Source of the DNA: Bacteroidetes bacterium UBA6221
GTDB taxonomy: Bacteria; Bacteroidota; Bacteroidia; Chitinophagales; Chitinophagaceae
Assembly: GCA_002421685.1 (NCBI GenBank)
Contig: DISB01000006.1
Span: 1-64,000, forward strand
Direction: 5' to 3'
DNA: 64,000 nt
Positions 1 to 7,150 of this stretch are shown here, one piece after another. The translations under genes and the position numbers were made by a program. Position 1 is the stretch's first letter. Every line of letters starts with the position of its first letter. A model generated the notes under the pieces. That model was not told the origin of the DNA, searched no databases, and saw nothing but the letters and a program-made list of their open reading frames with translations.

Positions 1-10
1 TAAACCTTTT

Positions 11-445
11 TCAGGACGAGTCACCCAGTGTTATTTCTATGCAACTGAACTTAAAGGAACCCAGCTTTATCTTTTCCTGGTAGTTGTCCGCCGTCACCAG
101 CATCTTTACTATTGGCCTCAACAGTGCGTTGCCTTTGTGCTGTTCCAGTATCGCTTCATGCTCTGCATGCGAAATCTCCTTTATCTTTTCAAAATGGAAT
201 GCAAAGGAAGGAGGTATGCCCATATTCAGGTCTATCTGCGCGGTTTTAAACCCTATCTTCTCGATAGTGGGGGACAGTGAGATAAGGTCGTTGGAGTACT
301 CAATGTACTTGTCCTTTGTGGCCTCTGTGGCAGCAGCAAACTTTTCGGCAATATGTGCCGGGCTGAAAGTCTTTTCCAGGCCGTCTACGATGGAACCGGT
401 CGTTTCAGATACCTTTTCTGAAAACTTATTGAACAGGTCATTCAT
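11..445 (-). CDS. Hypothetical protein, 144 aa
   Basis: I do not recognise the family. The product is soluble, with no signal peptide or membrane segment. The N-terminal third looks amphipathic and helical, with an Ala/Glu/Lys-rich stretch; the C-terminal half mixes helix and strand. I chose the ATG at 445; an in-frame TTG at 481 would start inside the hairpin that ends dps. With the ATG, the start codon follows directly on the T-run of that hairpin, leaving no room for a Shine-Dalgarno. It lies 64 bp downstream of dps on the same strand, so any expression from the dps promoter must be read-through. The coding call is supported by an open frame and a sensible composition only. Confidence 0.6.
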   Translation of the reverse strand: MNDLFNKFSEKVSETTGSIVDGLEKTFSPAHIAEKFAAATEATKDKYIEYSNDLISLSPTIEKIGFKTAQIDLNMGIPPSFAFHFEKIKEISHAEHEAILEQHKGNALLRPIVKMLVTADNYQEKIKLGSFKFSCIEITLGDSS

Positions 446-480
446 AAAAAATGGTGTGCCGTTTTGTGAGTGGCACACCA
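446..480 (-). terminator. Intrinsic terminator of dps
   Basis: There is a perfect 9-bp inverted repeat (left arm 452-460, right arm 472-480, 11-nt loop). Read on the minus strand it is followed by six T. It lies 29 bp past the dps stop and directly abuts the ATG of the next gene at 445. Confidence 0.8.
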
Positions 481-508
481 AATCTAATAAAACCTTTGAT
501 ACGGAAAA

Positions 509-1003
509 TCAGCCTAAATAAGAATTATACATCCATACCAGTTTTTCCTGGGCGCGTATATAGTCGCTCATCAATGAGTTGGTACCCTCGTCGTTCGCGT
601 CGTCCGACATGTCCAGCAGTTGCCGCTGCATTTCCAGCAGTGCCTGGAAGTCGGCCACTATATATTCCACGCATTTTGTCCCGTCAGAAACATTGGTATG
701 TTCTTTTATTGACGAATGTTTCAGGAAGGTGGAGTAAGAATGGTATGGCGTGGCGCCCAGTGTTACGATGCGCTCGGCTATTTCATCTATTTTCAGGATG
801 ATGTCGTTATACAGTTCTTCAAACTTTACATGCAGTTCAAAGAACTTTTCACCTTTAATATTCCAATGAAAACCGCGGGTATTCATATAAAACAACTGGT
901 AGTTGGCCAGCAGGTTATTCAGCCCGTCGGCCAGCTTTTTTGATTTTGCCGCATCCAGTCCTACCTGGTTTTTGCTCGTTTTGGTTGGTTTCGTCTTTGC
1001 CAT
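509..1003 (-). CDS. dps: Dps family DNA-protection / ferritin-like protein
   Basis: A 164-aa miniferritin that oxidises Fe(II) with hydrogen peroxide, stores iron in a 12-mer cage and can shield DNA under stress. The inter-subunit ferroxidase residues of the family are visible with the right spacing: H46 and H58 (12 apart), then D73 and E77, inside the stretch HWNIKGEKFFELH to DEIAE. The N-terminal tail is Lys-rich (about six Lys in 23 residues), a feature linked to DNA binding in other Dps proteins. It is monocistronic: a TAgtTTTG -7 element lies at 1026-1033 upstream and a strong terminator follows. No OxyR-type site could be identified by eye. Confidence 0.95.
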   Translation of the reverse strand: MAKTKPTKTSKNQVGLDAAKSKKLADGLNNLLANYQLFYMNTRGFHWNIKGEKFFELHVKFEELYNDIILKIDEIAERIVTLGATPYHSYSTFLKHSSIKEHTNVSDGTKCVEYIVADFQALLEMQRQLLDMSDDANDEGTNSLMSDYIRAQEKLVWMYNSYLG

Positions 1004-1025
1004 TGTCCTTCTTGTTGGTTATATA

Positions 1026-1056
1026 CAAAACTACCGTAATCGCAGATTGTTTAAAA
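1026..1056 (-). promoter_or_regulatory. Probable Bacteroidota-type promoter of dps
   Basis: On the minus strand TAGTTTTG (complement of 1026-1033) matches the TAnnTTTG -7 consensus of the Bacteroidota primary sigma factor. A T-rich TTTT stands in the -33 place 19 bp upstream (1053-1056), where TTTG is the consensus. Confidence 0.5.
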
Positions 1057-1113
1057 AAAGCATACGATGATTGTTATCATGGTATAGCTATAAAATATAA
1101 AGACCATCATTTA

Positions 1114-1740
1114 TCAGTTATCGTGGGCTATTTTCAACTTCCTGGTGTACCCATATAATAAATACATCCACAGTCCAAAACCGAAGCTTATCAGCCAGGT
1201 ATCCCGGTTTCTGAATGGATGAACAATATGAGAGTACATACTGTAGGCGAGGTTGTGGGGCTGTGCAACTATATCCCAGCTATTCCACCTTTCAAACCTG
1301 CCGAGGTAAATTCCGTAACCGCAAAGCACCATGATACAAAATATCACCAGGTTGCGAACCTTGGTGCTATTGAACCTTACCAGGACCTTTTCCATATTAC
1401 CCACCGATAGAAAACCCAATATCATCCCGTTAGTAGCTGCTGAGAATATCAGGAGCAGGTCGTACCAAAGCGGTATTCCAGGCCTCTTGTGCAGGTGGAA
1501 CAAATCGGTTATGATGTACATGGAATTTGGGAAGAATAACAGCCAGAGCACTGAATACACTACTATTCCTGTTTTCTTCTCTGCATTCAAAGCTTTTATG
1601 CTAAAGTATAACGGTACCGCTGCCAGAAAGATATTCCATAGCAGGAATGAAAACATAAGGCCGGATGTATAGGCTACTCTGCATACAATTAACAATATGC
1701 TAAAGGACGTAAGTTGAATGAGCCATTTATATTTTTGCAT
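1114..1740 (-). CDS. DUF1361 integral membrane protein
   Basis: 208 aa with about six hydrophobic segments. The family signature is seen around residues 65-85 as WLLFFPNSMYIITDLFHL, which matches the usual W-L-x-F-P-N-x-x-Y-I-x-T-D-L of DUF1361. The molecular function of the family is unknown; it is an inner-membrane protein. It lies 7 bp downstream of the DgkA-type kinase gene on the same strand, so the two are probably co-transcribed with creD further upstream. Length is typical for the family. Confidence 0.85.
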   Translation of the reverse strand: MQKYKWLIQLTSFSILLIVCRVAYTSGLMFSFLLWNIFLAAVPLYFSIKALNAEKKTGIVVYSVLWLLFFPNSMYIITDLFHLHKRPGIPLWYDLLLIFSAATNGMILGFLSVGNMEKVLVRFNSTKVRNLVIFCIMVLCGYGIYLGRFERWNSWDIVAQPHNLAYSMYSHIVHPFRNRDTWLISFGFGLWMYLLYGYTRKLKIAHDN

Positions 1741-1747
1741 TGCTGTT

Positions 1748-2116
1748 TTATTTAATGGTGAACACTAAAATGCCTGTTAGTATGCTGCATAAGGCGGCTA
1801 TGAATACGGCACCAGCCGCTACGTCTTTTATAGCTTTGATAGCTGAATTGTATTCTTTACCATTCGCATAATCGCATAGCTTTTCCAATGCGGTATTCAC
1901 AGCCTCCGTTATCCATACAATGCCGATGGCAAATACCAGGGCAAGCCACCTCGTGACTGATAAGTCTGAGACCAGGCCAGCTATTATCACCAGGATGGTT
2001 ATTGCCAGGTGTATGCGTGCGTTGGGCTCAGTTTTGACCATGAACCTGATACCATGCAAGGCAAATTTTATACTGCGTAATCTGCCGCTGTAGAATACAT
2101 GTTTATTGTTGTTCAT
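1748..2116 (-). CDS. dgkA: Diacylglycerol/undecaprenol kinase family protein
   Basis: 122 aa, a small three-helix integral membrane kinase of the DgkA family. The diagnostic run ITEAVNTALEKLCDY followed by IKAIKDVAAGAV (about residues 70-102) contains the conserved E-x-x-N-T-A-x-E and D-x-A-x-G-A-V motifs of the active site. In Bacteroidota and Firmicutes such proteins phosphorylate undecaprenol or diacylglycerol for lipid-carrier recycling; which substrate applies here cannot be told from sequence. The start overlaps the creD stop by 14 bp, indicating translational coupling in a creD-dgkA-DUF1361 operon. Confidence 0.88.
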   Translation of the reverse strand: MNNNKHVFYSGRLRSIKFALHGIRFMVKTEPNARIHLAITILVIIAGLVSDLSVTRWLALVFAIGIVWITEAVNTALEKLCDYANGKEYNSAIKAIKDVAAGAVFIAALCSILTGILVFTIK

Positions 2117-3449
2117 TTTTTGTTGCTTTAATTGTGTTATACCAATCTATATTCCTGGAGTAATGCATGATCACCGCAACTATCAGGAACAGGCCGATAC
2201 TGCCAAACAACAGCGCATAGTCTTTCAGTTGTATCAGGAAGAATACATAGCCGTACAGTGCGGTAAGCGCGGTTGCGAAACCCGCCGCTATGCGGATTTT
2301 AAAGAATATGGATTTTATATACCATGTTATCAGTCCCACGGTTGCTGTGGCCGCGATTATATACGCTGTGTTGAAACCGAGGTATTCTGATATGGACAAT
2401 AGTAATGTATAGAAAACACTCAGCGCAATGCCCACCAGTATATATTGCAGGGGGTGCACCGTGCGCTTCTGCAATATCTCGAGGAAGAAGAAAACCAGGA
2501 ATGTAAGCGAGATAATAAGTATTGCGTATTTCACAGAACGCTCCGTTTTGCTGTAATGGTCTGCCTGCTGAATCAGCTTAACACCAAACGATGATTTCCT
2601 GAAATCAGGATAAGCGCTGTCTTTCCATTGCTGGGGATAACCTCTTGAAGCCTGTAGTATTTTCCAGTTGGCTGTAAACCCGGAGTCTGACAACATAGGT
2701 ATCCTGTCCGGCAGGTATTTGCCATCAAAGGCCGGCGAGGGCCAGGTAGAACTGAGCGCGACGGTTGTGGTTTTGCCCGTTGGCGTGAAATACAATTCAC
2801 CCGTGCCTTTGATATTCAGGGTAATGTGGAACTCTGTTTTTACACCGGGCTGAACGGCTATTAACGCTTCTAACCCCTCGCCCAGGGCTTCGTTGCCTGC
2901 AATAATTGATTCCATGGTTTTTACCTGGTTATTCCATTTCAATACAGGTTCGTCTTCCAGCCCCCTGGCATCGTTGATGCCTATGGCCAGGCTCGCCTTT
3001 TGCCAATCAATGCTGTCGACATCTCCTGTCGCACCGGTAATGACGTTCGGGTCAAACTGCCCCGCCAGTTCCAGCGAAGAGCGGTAGACTGTTACATCAT
3101 ACAGGCTGCGGTGCCTTATTTCGGGCGCGACCCTGCCATTGATTTTTAATTGCTCGGGCAGCAGGTGAAGTTCCCGCCGTGTCGTTACTATTTTTCCCTC
3201 CTTGTCCGGTGCGGACGTGTAATAGGGTATTGTAAGTACAGGGCCGATAATGGTTTGACCTGTAGCCCATTTGCTGCTTACTTCGTTGGTCACTTCCTGC
3301 TGCCTTGCCGACCGCTCTGATATCAGGTTCATGATAAACGCCGTCGGTATCAGCATAAGCAATATCATAAACCCGACAAACATCCCTTTTATAAGGGTTT
3401 TGTGCCTCTCGAAAAACGAGTTAGTCGATTGGTTAAATTGTTGTTCCAT
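2103..3449 (-). CDS. creD: CreD-family inner membrane protein
   Basis: 448 aa, matching the CreD/CET family. One N-terminal transmembrane segment (about 20-42) is followed by the conserved ISERSARQQEV stretch and WATGQTIIGPVLTIPYY (about 45-78), a large extracytoplasmic beta-rich domain, and five C-terminal hydrophobic segments (about 300-440). In E. coli CreD is a target of CreBC; in Bacteroidota it is normally paired with a small winged-helix regulator, as here (3504-3803). A 17-bp dyad 20 bp upstream of the start codon is shared with the regulator's own operon and is a likely operator. Function remains poorly defined (envelope integrity, colicin tolerance in E. coli). Confidence 0.9.
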   Translation of the reverse strand: MEQQFNQSTNSFFERHKTLIKGMFVGFMILLMLIPTAFIMNLISERSARQQEVTNEVSSKWATGQTIIGPVLTIPYYTSAPDKEGKIVTTRRELHLLPEQLKINGRVAPEIRHRSLYDVTVYRSSLELAGQFDPNVITGATGDVDSIDWQKASLAIGINDARGLEDEPVLKWNNQVKTMESIIAGNEALGEGLEALIAVQPGVKTEFHITLNIKGTGELYFTPTGKTTTVALSSTWPSPAFDGKYLPDRIPMLSDSGFTANWKILQASRGYPQQWKDSAYPDFRKSSFGVKLIQQADHYSKTERSVKYAILIISLTFLVFFFLEILQKRTVHPLQYILVGIALSVFYTLLLSISEYLGFNTAYIIAATATVGLITWYIKSIFFKIRIAAGFATALTALYGYVFFLIQLKDYALLFGSIGLFLIVAVIMHYSRNIDWYNTIKATKNEQQ

Positions 3450-3468
3450 AATTCTATTTTTTAAAAGT

Positions 3469-3485
3469 GCTTTGATTTACAAAGT
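3469..3485 (-). promoter_or_regulatory. Putative operator upstream of creD
   Basis: GCTTTG-N5-CAAAGT, a dyad whose core CTTTG/CAAAG arms are separated by 5 bp. The same 17-bp arrangement recurs at 4426-4442, just upstream of the regulator operon. It lies 20 bp upstream of the creD start and probably overlaps the promoter. Inferred ligand: the winged-helix protein encoded at 3504-3803. Confidence 0.5.
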
Positions 3486-3503
3486 GAGTTAAGCAAAAAA
3501 ATA

Positions 3504-3803
3504 TCAGTTCAGTTTTTTTATTATTTCTTCCAGCGCGTCCAGGTGCGCCCTGAATGCTTTTTCGCCGGCCTTGGTTATTGAATATGTAGTATTTGTTTTA
3601 CGCCCTATAAATCCTTTCTGCACCTTGATATAGTTATTCTCTTCCAGCGTTTTCAGGTGCGATGCCAGGTTCCCGTCCGTAATGTCCATAAGCCCTTTCA
3701 GGTCGTTAAAGTTCAATTGTTCATTAACGGCGAGCGCGCTCATGATACCTATGCGCACGCGGCTGTCAAAAACTTTATTCAGTTGTTGTATCGGGTCTTT
3801 CAT
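3504..3803 (-). CDS. Winged-helix transcriptional regulator (MarR/ArsR-like, CreD-associated)
   Basis: 99 aa, almost entirely one winged-helix domain: recognition region FNDLKGLMDITDGNLASHLK (about 32-51), then the wing FIGRKTNTTYSITKAGEKAF (about 65-84). This is the common Bacteroidota family annotated as winged-helix DNA-binding, found next to creD. It follows the 203-aa membrane-protein gene with only 2 bp between them, so both are one operon. Probably a dimeric repressor of its own operon and of creD through the paired dyads at 4426 and 3469 (inference). Its stop is 54 bp from the creD start codon, leaving room for a separate creD promoter. Confidence 0.88.
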   Translation of the reverse strand: MKDPIQQLNKVFDSRVRIGIMSALAVNEQLNFNDLKGLMDITDGNLASHLKTLEENNYIKVQKGFIGRKTNTTYSITKAGEKAFRAHLDALEEIIKKLN

Positions 3804-3805
3804 CT

Positions 3806-4417
3806 CTATGCCCTCGCCTTCGTATTATCGTATTTGTTCCACATGATTATGCCGTACAAGATATGCAATACCCCGAAACCTATTGCCCAGCATGTAAGCC
3901 CATAGCCCGGCAGGAACATACAAATAAATCCCAGCACAAGTTCGGAATAGCCCAGGTACATGATATCTGAGATGGTGTATTTACTGCCGTTGATAAGGGC
4001 CAGGCCATAGAAAACAAGGCAGGCGGGCGCTATATATACTTCGTGCCTGTTGTACAGAAACAAAATGCAGAACATGGCGCCGGCTATCAACGGTACGGCC
4101 ATATGGGCTACCATGCGCCTGGAAGCGCTGTTCCAGAACTTTTGCCCGTTGCTCCTGGTCTTTTTCCAGGTGAAATAGTATCCCCCGGCCAGGGCAATAG
4201 CAAGGACGACGATAGCCAGTGCTATGAACTTAGAGACCATCTGCCCGTATTCTTCCGGCTCTTGCAGCCAGGAATATGCTATGGCCGAGCCCGCCAGCCC
4301 TGCACAGCCTGCCCATATGCCGCTCCAGCCGCTCAGGGTTATAAACCGTGCGGAGCGTTCCATGATGGCCCTGATGTCCTGTATGGCCTTAACCGAAAGC
4401 TCTTTTTCATCGTTCAT
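3806..4417 (-). CDS. Multi-pass membrane protein in regulator operon
   Basis: 203 aa. A short soluble N-terminus (LSVKAIQDIRAIMERSARF) is followed by about five to six hydrophobic segments. It resembles a Bacteroidota family of unknown function that is regularly found directly upstream of a winged-helix regulator and creD. It may sense or transmit a membrane signal to the regulator, but nothing in the sequence proves this. The 17-bp dyad at 4426-4442 lies 8 bp upstream of the start codon, so binding there would block transcription of the operon. Confidence 0.75.
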   Translation of the reverse strand: MNDEKELSVKAIQDIRAIMERSARFITLSGWSGIWAGCAGLAGSAIAYSWLQEPEEYGQMVSKFIALAIVVLAIALAGGYYFTWKKTRSNGQKFWNSASRRMVAHMAVPLIAGAMFCILFLYNRHEVYIAPACLVFYGLALINGSKYTISDIMYLGYSELVLGFICMFLPGYGLTCWAIGFGVLHILYGIIMWNKYDNTKARA

Positions 4418-4425
4418 AGAAAAGC

Positions 4426-4442
4426 ACTTTGAGACACAAAGT
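4426..4442 (-). promoter_or_regulatory. Putative operator of the winged-helix regulator operon
   Basis: ACTTTG-N5-CAAAGT, a perfect 6-bp inverted repeat with a 5-bp spacer, 8 bp upstream of the ATG at 4417. It is the partner of the dyad at 3469-3485: the same arms (one base different), the same spacer length and a similar distance to a start codon. Confidence 0.55.
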
Positions 4443-4480
4443 AAATTATTTTATTTTAGTAAATCAAAGAAATGGTTAGT

Positions 4481-4488
4481 TATTTTTG
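4481..4488 (+). promoter_or_regulatory. -7 element for the AraC-like gene
   Basis: TATTTTTG matches TAnnTTTG and lies 26 bp upstream of the ATG at 4515. No good TTTG is found 19 bp further upstream. Confidence 0.4.
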
Positions 4489-4514
4489 TAGAATACTTCA
4501 GTAGTTTAACATAA

Positions 4515-5492
4515 TTGGAACAATCATCACTTGATATATGGTCGGCCCTGATAATGCTGGCCGCCCTGCAAGGCCTGGTACTTTCTGTTATCATGTGGGT
4601 GCGCGATGCTGCCCCCGCGTCCAACAGGTGGCTGGCGCTGTTCATTTTCCTGGTTTCGGCCTTTTTTGCCGAATACGCCCTGTCGGTGTCGGGCATGCCT
4701 GTCATAGACCCCCGCAATGGGTTTATCAGTTACCCCTTGCTGTTTTTTGTGGGCCCCTTCTTCTTGCTGTACACCAACCGCCAATTTACAAAAACGGATG
4801 CCTTCAACGATAAAGACCTGGTACACTTCATAGTGCCTACCTGTATGCTTGTGGCCATTACCCTGGTACGCCAGTTGTCGCCGCATGTGAGCAAAGATGT
4901 TACCTACCTTTCCGTTGCATTGCTGATAGCGCATGTGTATATCTATATCTTTTATTCCGGCCGCAAGGTGATAGAGACCAGGGCCGCCCTGCGCGAGGTG
5001 ATGAGCAACACGGCCTTTGACAACAAGCTGCTGCAAATGAAGAAATTCTCCTCCATTTTTACCGCATGGACCATCGTGGGGCTTATCATCATCATCATCC
5101 TTACTACTATCAAAACGCATTTCATTGTAGTGGACTGCCTGCTGGTGTTGGTTACTTCTTTTCTTATCACGTTTTTCGGGTACACGGTAGTCATGAGACA
5201 CGCGGTATTCAAAGAAGTGCACGAACTGGATATTATCCCCCGTGTCATCAACACCACCAACAAGAAGATTGTTTTATCGGGCGAGCAGGTGACTACCATA
5301 CAGCAAAAGCTGGAGAACTACTTCAGGGAAGACCGCCCCTATACCAAGCACGACCTGATGCTGGACGAAGTGGCGCTGGCCATCGACGAGTCGGAAATGA
5401 ACGTGGCCATCGTTATCAGCAACCAATACGGGCAGAATTTCTTCGACTTTGTAAACGCCTGGAGGGCAAACGGTAAGCCCGCGGGCAAATAA
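4515..5492 (+). CDS. 7-TM AraC-family regulator with truncated DNA-binding domain
   Basis: 325 aa. Residues 1-230 form about seven transmembrane helices, as in the large Bacteroidota family of membrane-anchored AraC-type regulators. A linker leads to the start of an AraC HTH (about 275-315). The first helix-turn-helix is visible: MLDEVALAIDESEMNVAIV, then YGQNFFDFVNAWR, which aligns with the usual G-x-N-F-F-D-F-(I/V)-N-x-Y-R. The protein then ends after ANGKPAGK. The linker helix and second HTH (about 50 residues in relatives) are missing, and a terminator begins at the stop codon, so no downstream frame can supply them. Either the protein no longer binds DNA normally, or it is a decaying gene. 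Confidence 0.8.
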   Translation: MEQSSLDIWSALIMLAALQGLVLSVIMWVRDAAPASNRWLALFIFLVSAFFAEYALSVSGMPVIDPRNGFISYPLLFFVGPFFLLYTNRQFTKTDAFNDKDLVHFIVPTCMLVAITLVRQLSPHVSKDVTYLSVALLIAHVYIYIFYSGRKVIETRAALREVMSNTAFDNKLLQMKKFSSIFTAWTIVGLIIIIILTTIKTHFIVVDCLLVLVTSFLITFFGYTVVMRHAVFKEVHELDIIPRVINTTNKKIVLSGEQVTTIQQKLENYFREDRPYTKHDLMLDEVALAIDESEMNVAIVISNQYGQNFFDFVNAWRANGKPAGK

Positions 5493-5520
5493 AAATGCCA
5501 CCGTTTCCGGCGGCATTTTT
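5491..5520. terminator. Bidirectional terminator between the AraC-like gene and sucC
   Basis: Perfect 9-bp arms, AAAAATGCC (5491-5499) and GGCATTTTT (5512-5520), with an inner CCG/CGG pairing, so T-runs follow the stem on both strands. It serves the convergent genes ending at 5492 and 5542 and overlaps the stop codon of the former. Confidence 0.85.
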
Positions 5521-5541
5521 ACAAATATCAGCTTGCACGAA

Positions 5542-6762
5542 TTAATTCGCGTTCACAGCCTTCTGCACCAGGTCGGCAGCCTCGCTCAGCAATATAGCCG
5601 ATTGCACTTTCAGGCCTGAATTGTCTATTATTTCCTTGGCTGCCTCAGCATTGGTGCCCTGCAGCCGCACTATTATCGGGATGTTGATATTGCCCATGTT
5701 CTTGTAGGCCTCTACCACACCGGCAGCCACACGGTCGCAGCGAACGATACCGCCGAAGATATTGATAAGGATAGCCTTAACGTTGGGGTCTTTCATTATG
5801 ATGCGGAAGCCCGCTTCCACTGTCTCGGCATTGGCGGTACCGCCTACGTCCAGGAAGTTGGCGGGTTCGCCACCGGCCAGTTTGATCATATCCATGGTAG
5901 CCATGGCCAGGCCCGCGCCGTTTACCATGCAGCCCACGTTGCCGTCCAGCTTCACGTAGTTCAGGTTGTGTTCGCCGGCTTCTACTTCCGTAGGGTCTTC
6001 CTCGTTTTTATCGCGCATATCGGCCAGGTCGGCGTGGCGCATCAGCGCGTTGTCGTCCAGGCTCATTTTGCAGTCAACGGCTATTATTTTATCGTCAGAA
6101 GATTTGAACAGCGGGTTGATCTCCAGCATGGCGCAGTCCAGGCCTACATAAGCATTGTAGAGGTTGGTTACGAATTTCACCATGTTTTTGAATGCCGTAC
6201 CGCTCAGCCCCAGGTTGAAGGCTATTTTCCTGGCCTGGAATGCCTGCAGGGGCATGTTGGGTGCTACCCACTCTTTGAATATCTTTTCGGGTGTGTTGTG
6301 GGCTACTTCTTCTATATCCATACCACCCTCGGTGCTGTACATGATCACGTTCTGCTTTTTGGTACGGTCCAGCAGGATGGACATGTAAAATTCCTGGCGC
6401 TCGCTGGGGCCGTCGTAATACATATCCTGCGCTACCAGCAGTTTGTGCACCGTTTTGCCGTGGGGGCCGGTTTGTATGGTCACCAGTGTATTGCCCAGTA
6501 TATTTTTGGCTACTTTTTCCACATCTTCGACGCTCTTCACCACCTGCACGCCGTGTTGTTCCGGCGCCTCTTTTATAGTGCCTTTGCCGCGGCCGCCGGC
6601 GTGTATCTGGGCCTTCACCACTACAAACTTGCTGCCCGACTCTGAGGCAATCCCTTTGTATGCGTTCACGGCTTCGGCAGGATTGCCCACGGCAACACCC
6701 TCCTGTACGGGAACATTATAACGTTTCAACAATTCCTTCGCTTGATATTCATGCAAATTCAT
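5542..6762 (-). CDS. sucC: Succinyl-CoA synthetase (ADP-forming) beta subunit
   Basis: 406 aa. Catalyses succinyl-CoA + ADP/GDP + Pi to succinate + CoA + NTP in the citric-acid cycle, together with SucD (not in this window). An N-terminal ATP-grasp domain begins MNLHEYQAKELLKRY and contains HAGGRGKGTIKEAP (about 53-66). The metal/nucleotide segment includes MLEINPL (about 217-223). The C-terminal CoA-ligase domain has CMVNGAGLAMATMD and NIFGGIVRCD. It is slightly longer than the E. coli protein (388), as is usual in this phylum. It is monocistronic, ending at a shared bidirectional terminator. A TATCTTCG sequence (complement of 6789-6796) is a candidate -7 element. Confidence 0.97.
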   Translation of the reverse strand: MNLHEYQAKELLKRYNVPVQEGVAVGNPAEAVNAYKGIASESGSKFVVVKAQIHAGGRGKGTIKEAPEQHGVQVVKSVEDVEKVAKNILGNTLVTIQTGPHGKTVHKLLVAQDMYYDGPSERQEFYMSILLDRTKKQNVIMYSTEGGMDIEEVAHNTPEKIFKEWVAPNMPLQAFQARKIAFNLGLSGTAFKNMVKFVTNLYNAYVGLDCAMLEINPLFKSSDDKIIAVDCKMSLDDNALMRHADLADMRDKNEEDPTEVEAGEHNLNYVKLDGNVGCMVNGAGLAMATMDMIKLAGGEPANFLDVGGTANAETVEAGFRIIMKDPNVKAILINIFGGIVRCDRVAAGVVEAYKNMGNINIPIIVRLQGTNAEAAKEIIDNSGLKVQSAILLSEAADLVQKAVNAN

Positions 6763-6848
6763 GACTGCAATGTTTTATAAATACGGCGCGAAGATAATTT
6801 AAAATGAGGAGGTTTTTTAGTGGAAATTTGGATGTATGGCGGTTTCGG

Positions 6849-6968
6849 GTAATTTGACGATGTGATGATTTGATAATTTGATGATGTGATAATCTGATGG
6901 TGTGGTAATGTGATGATTCGATGATGTGATAATCTGGTGGGGTAATAATTTGACGGTGTGATTATGAT
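6849..6968. repeat. Imperfect about 16-nt tandem low-complexity repeat
   Basis: About 120 bp of degenerate TGATGATGTGATAATC-like units (period near 16 nt) made almost only of T, G and A on this strand. Any open frame across it is an artefact of the repeat. The full sucC upstream gap (6763-7150) holds this tract, the REP-like palindromes next to it, and no gene. Confidence 0.7.
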
Positions 6969-7008
6969 ACTGTTCAACGGCTGGTTATAAGCCATGCCTT
7001 CCATTGCC

Positions 7009-7088
7009 CCGGCTTTCAAGCCGAGGGAAACAAGAATATAGAAAGGGCTTTAGCCCAAACCTTTAATCATACAATCAGGCTAAAGCCG
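7009..7088. repeat. REP-like cluster of short palindromes
   Basis: Three GC-rich palindromes follow closely: CGGCTT-TC-AAGCCG (7010-7023), GGGCT-TT-AGCCC (7045-7056) and GGCT-AA-AGCC (7078-7087). They share the GGCTT/AAGCC core and can also pair with one another. Such units recur in many Bacteroidota genomes as extragenic REP-like elements, sometimes mobilised by REP-associated tyrosine transposases; none is encoded in this window. Confidence 0.55.
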
Positions 7089-7150
7089 GATGATTTAACA
7101 GACACGGATGCCCTGCGGAACATTCGTGCCAGTGGTTTAGCCATTCCTTG

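Noticed and set aside
5968..6645. 225-codon plus-strand frame
   Set aside because: Antisense to sucC; composition rich in His, Tyr and Val from reverse reading.
6849..6968. Possible CRISPR array
   Set aside because: The units are degenerate, contiguous and only about 16 nt long, with no spacers and no cas genes nearby. No other array was seen in the window.
6759..7019. Minus-strand open frame over the repeat tract
   Set aside because: Its product is an Ile/Thr/Ser/Tyr repeat caused by the low-complexity DNA; no start signal.
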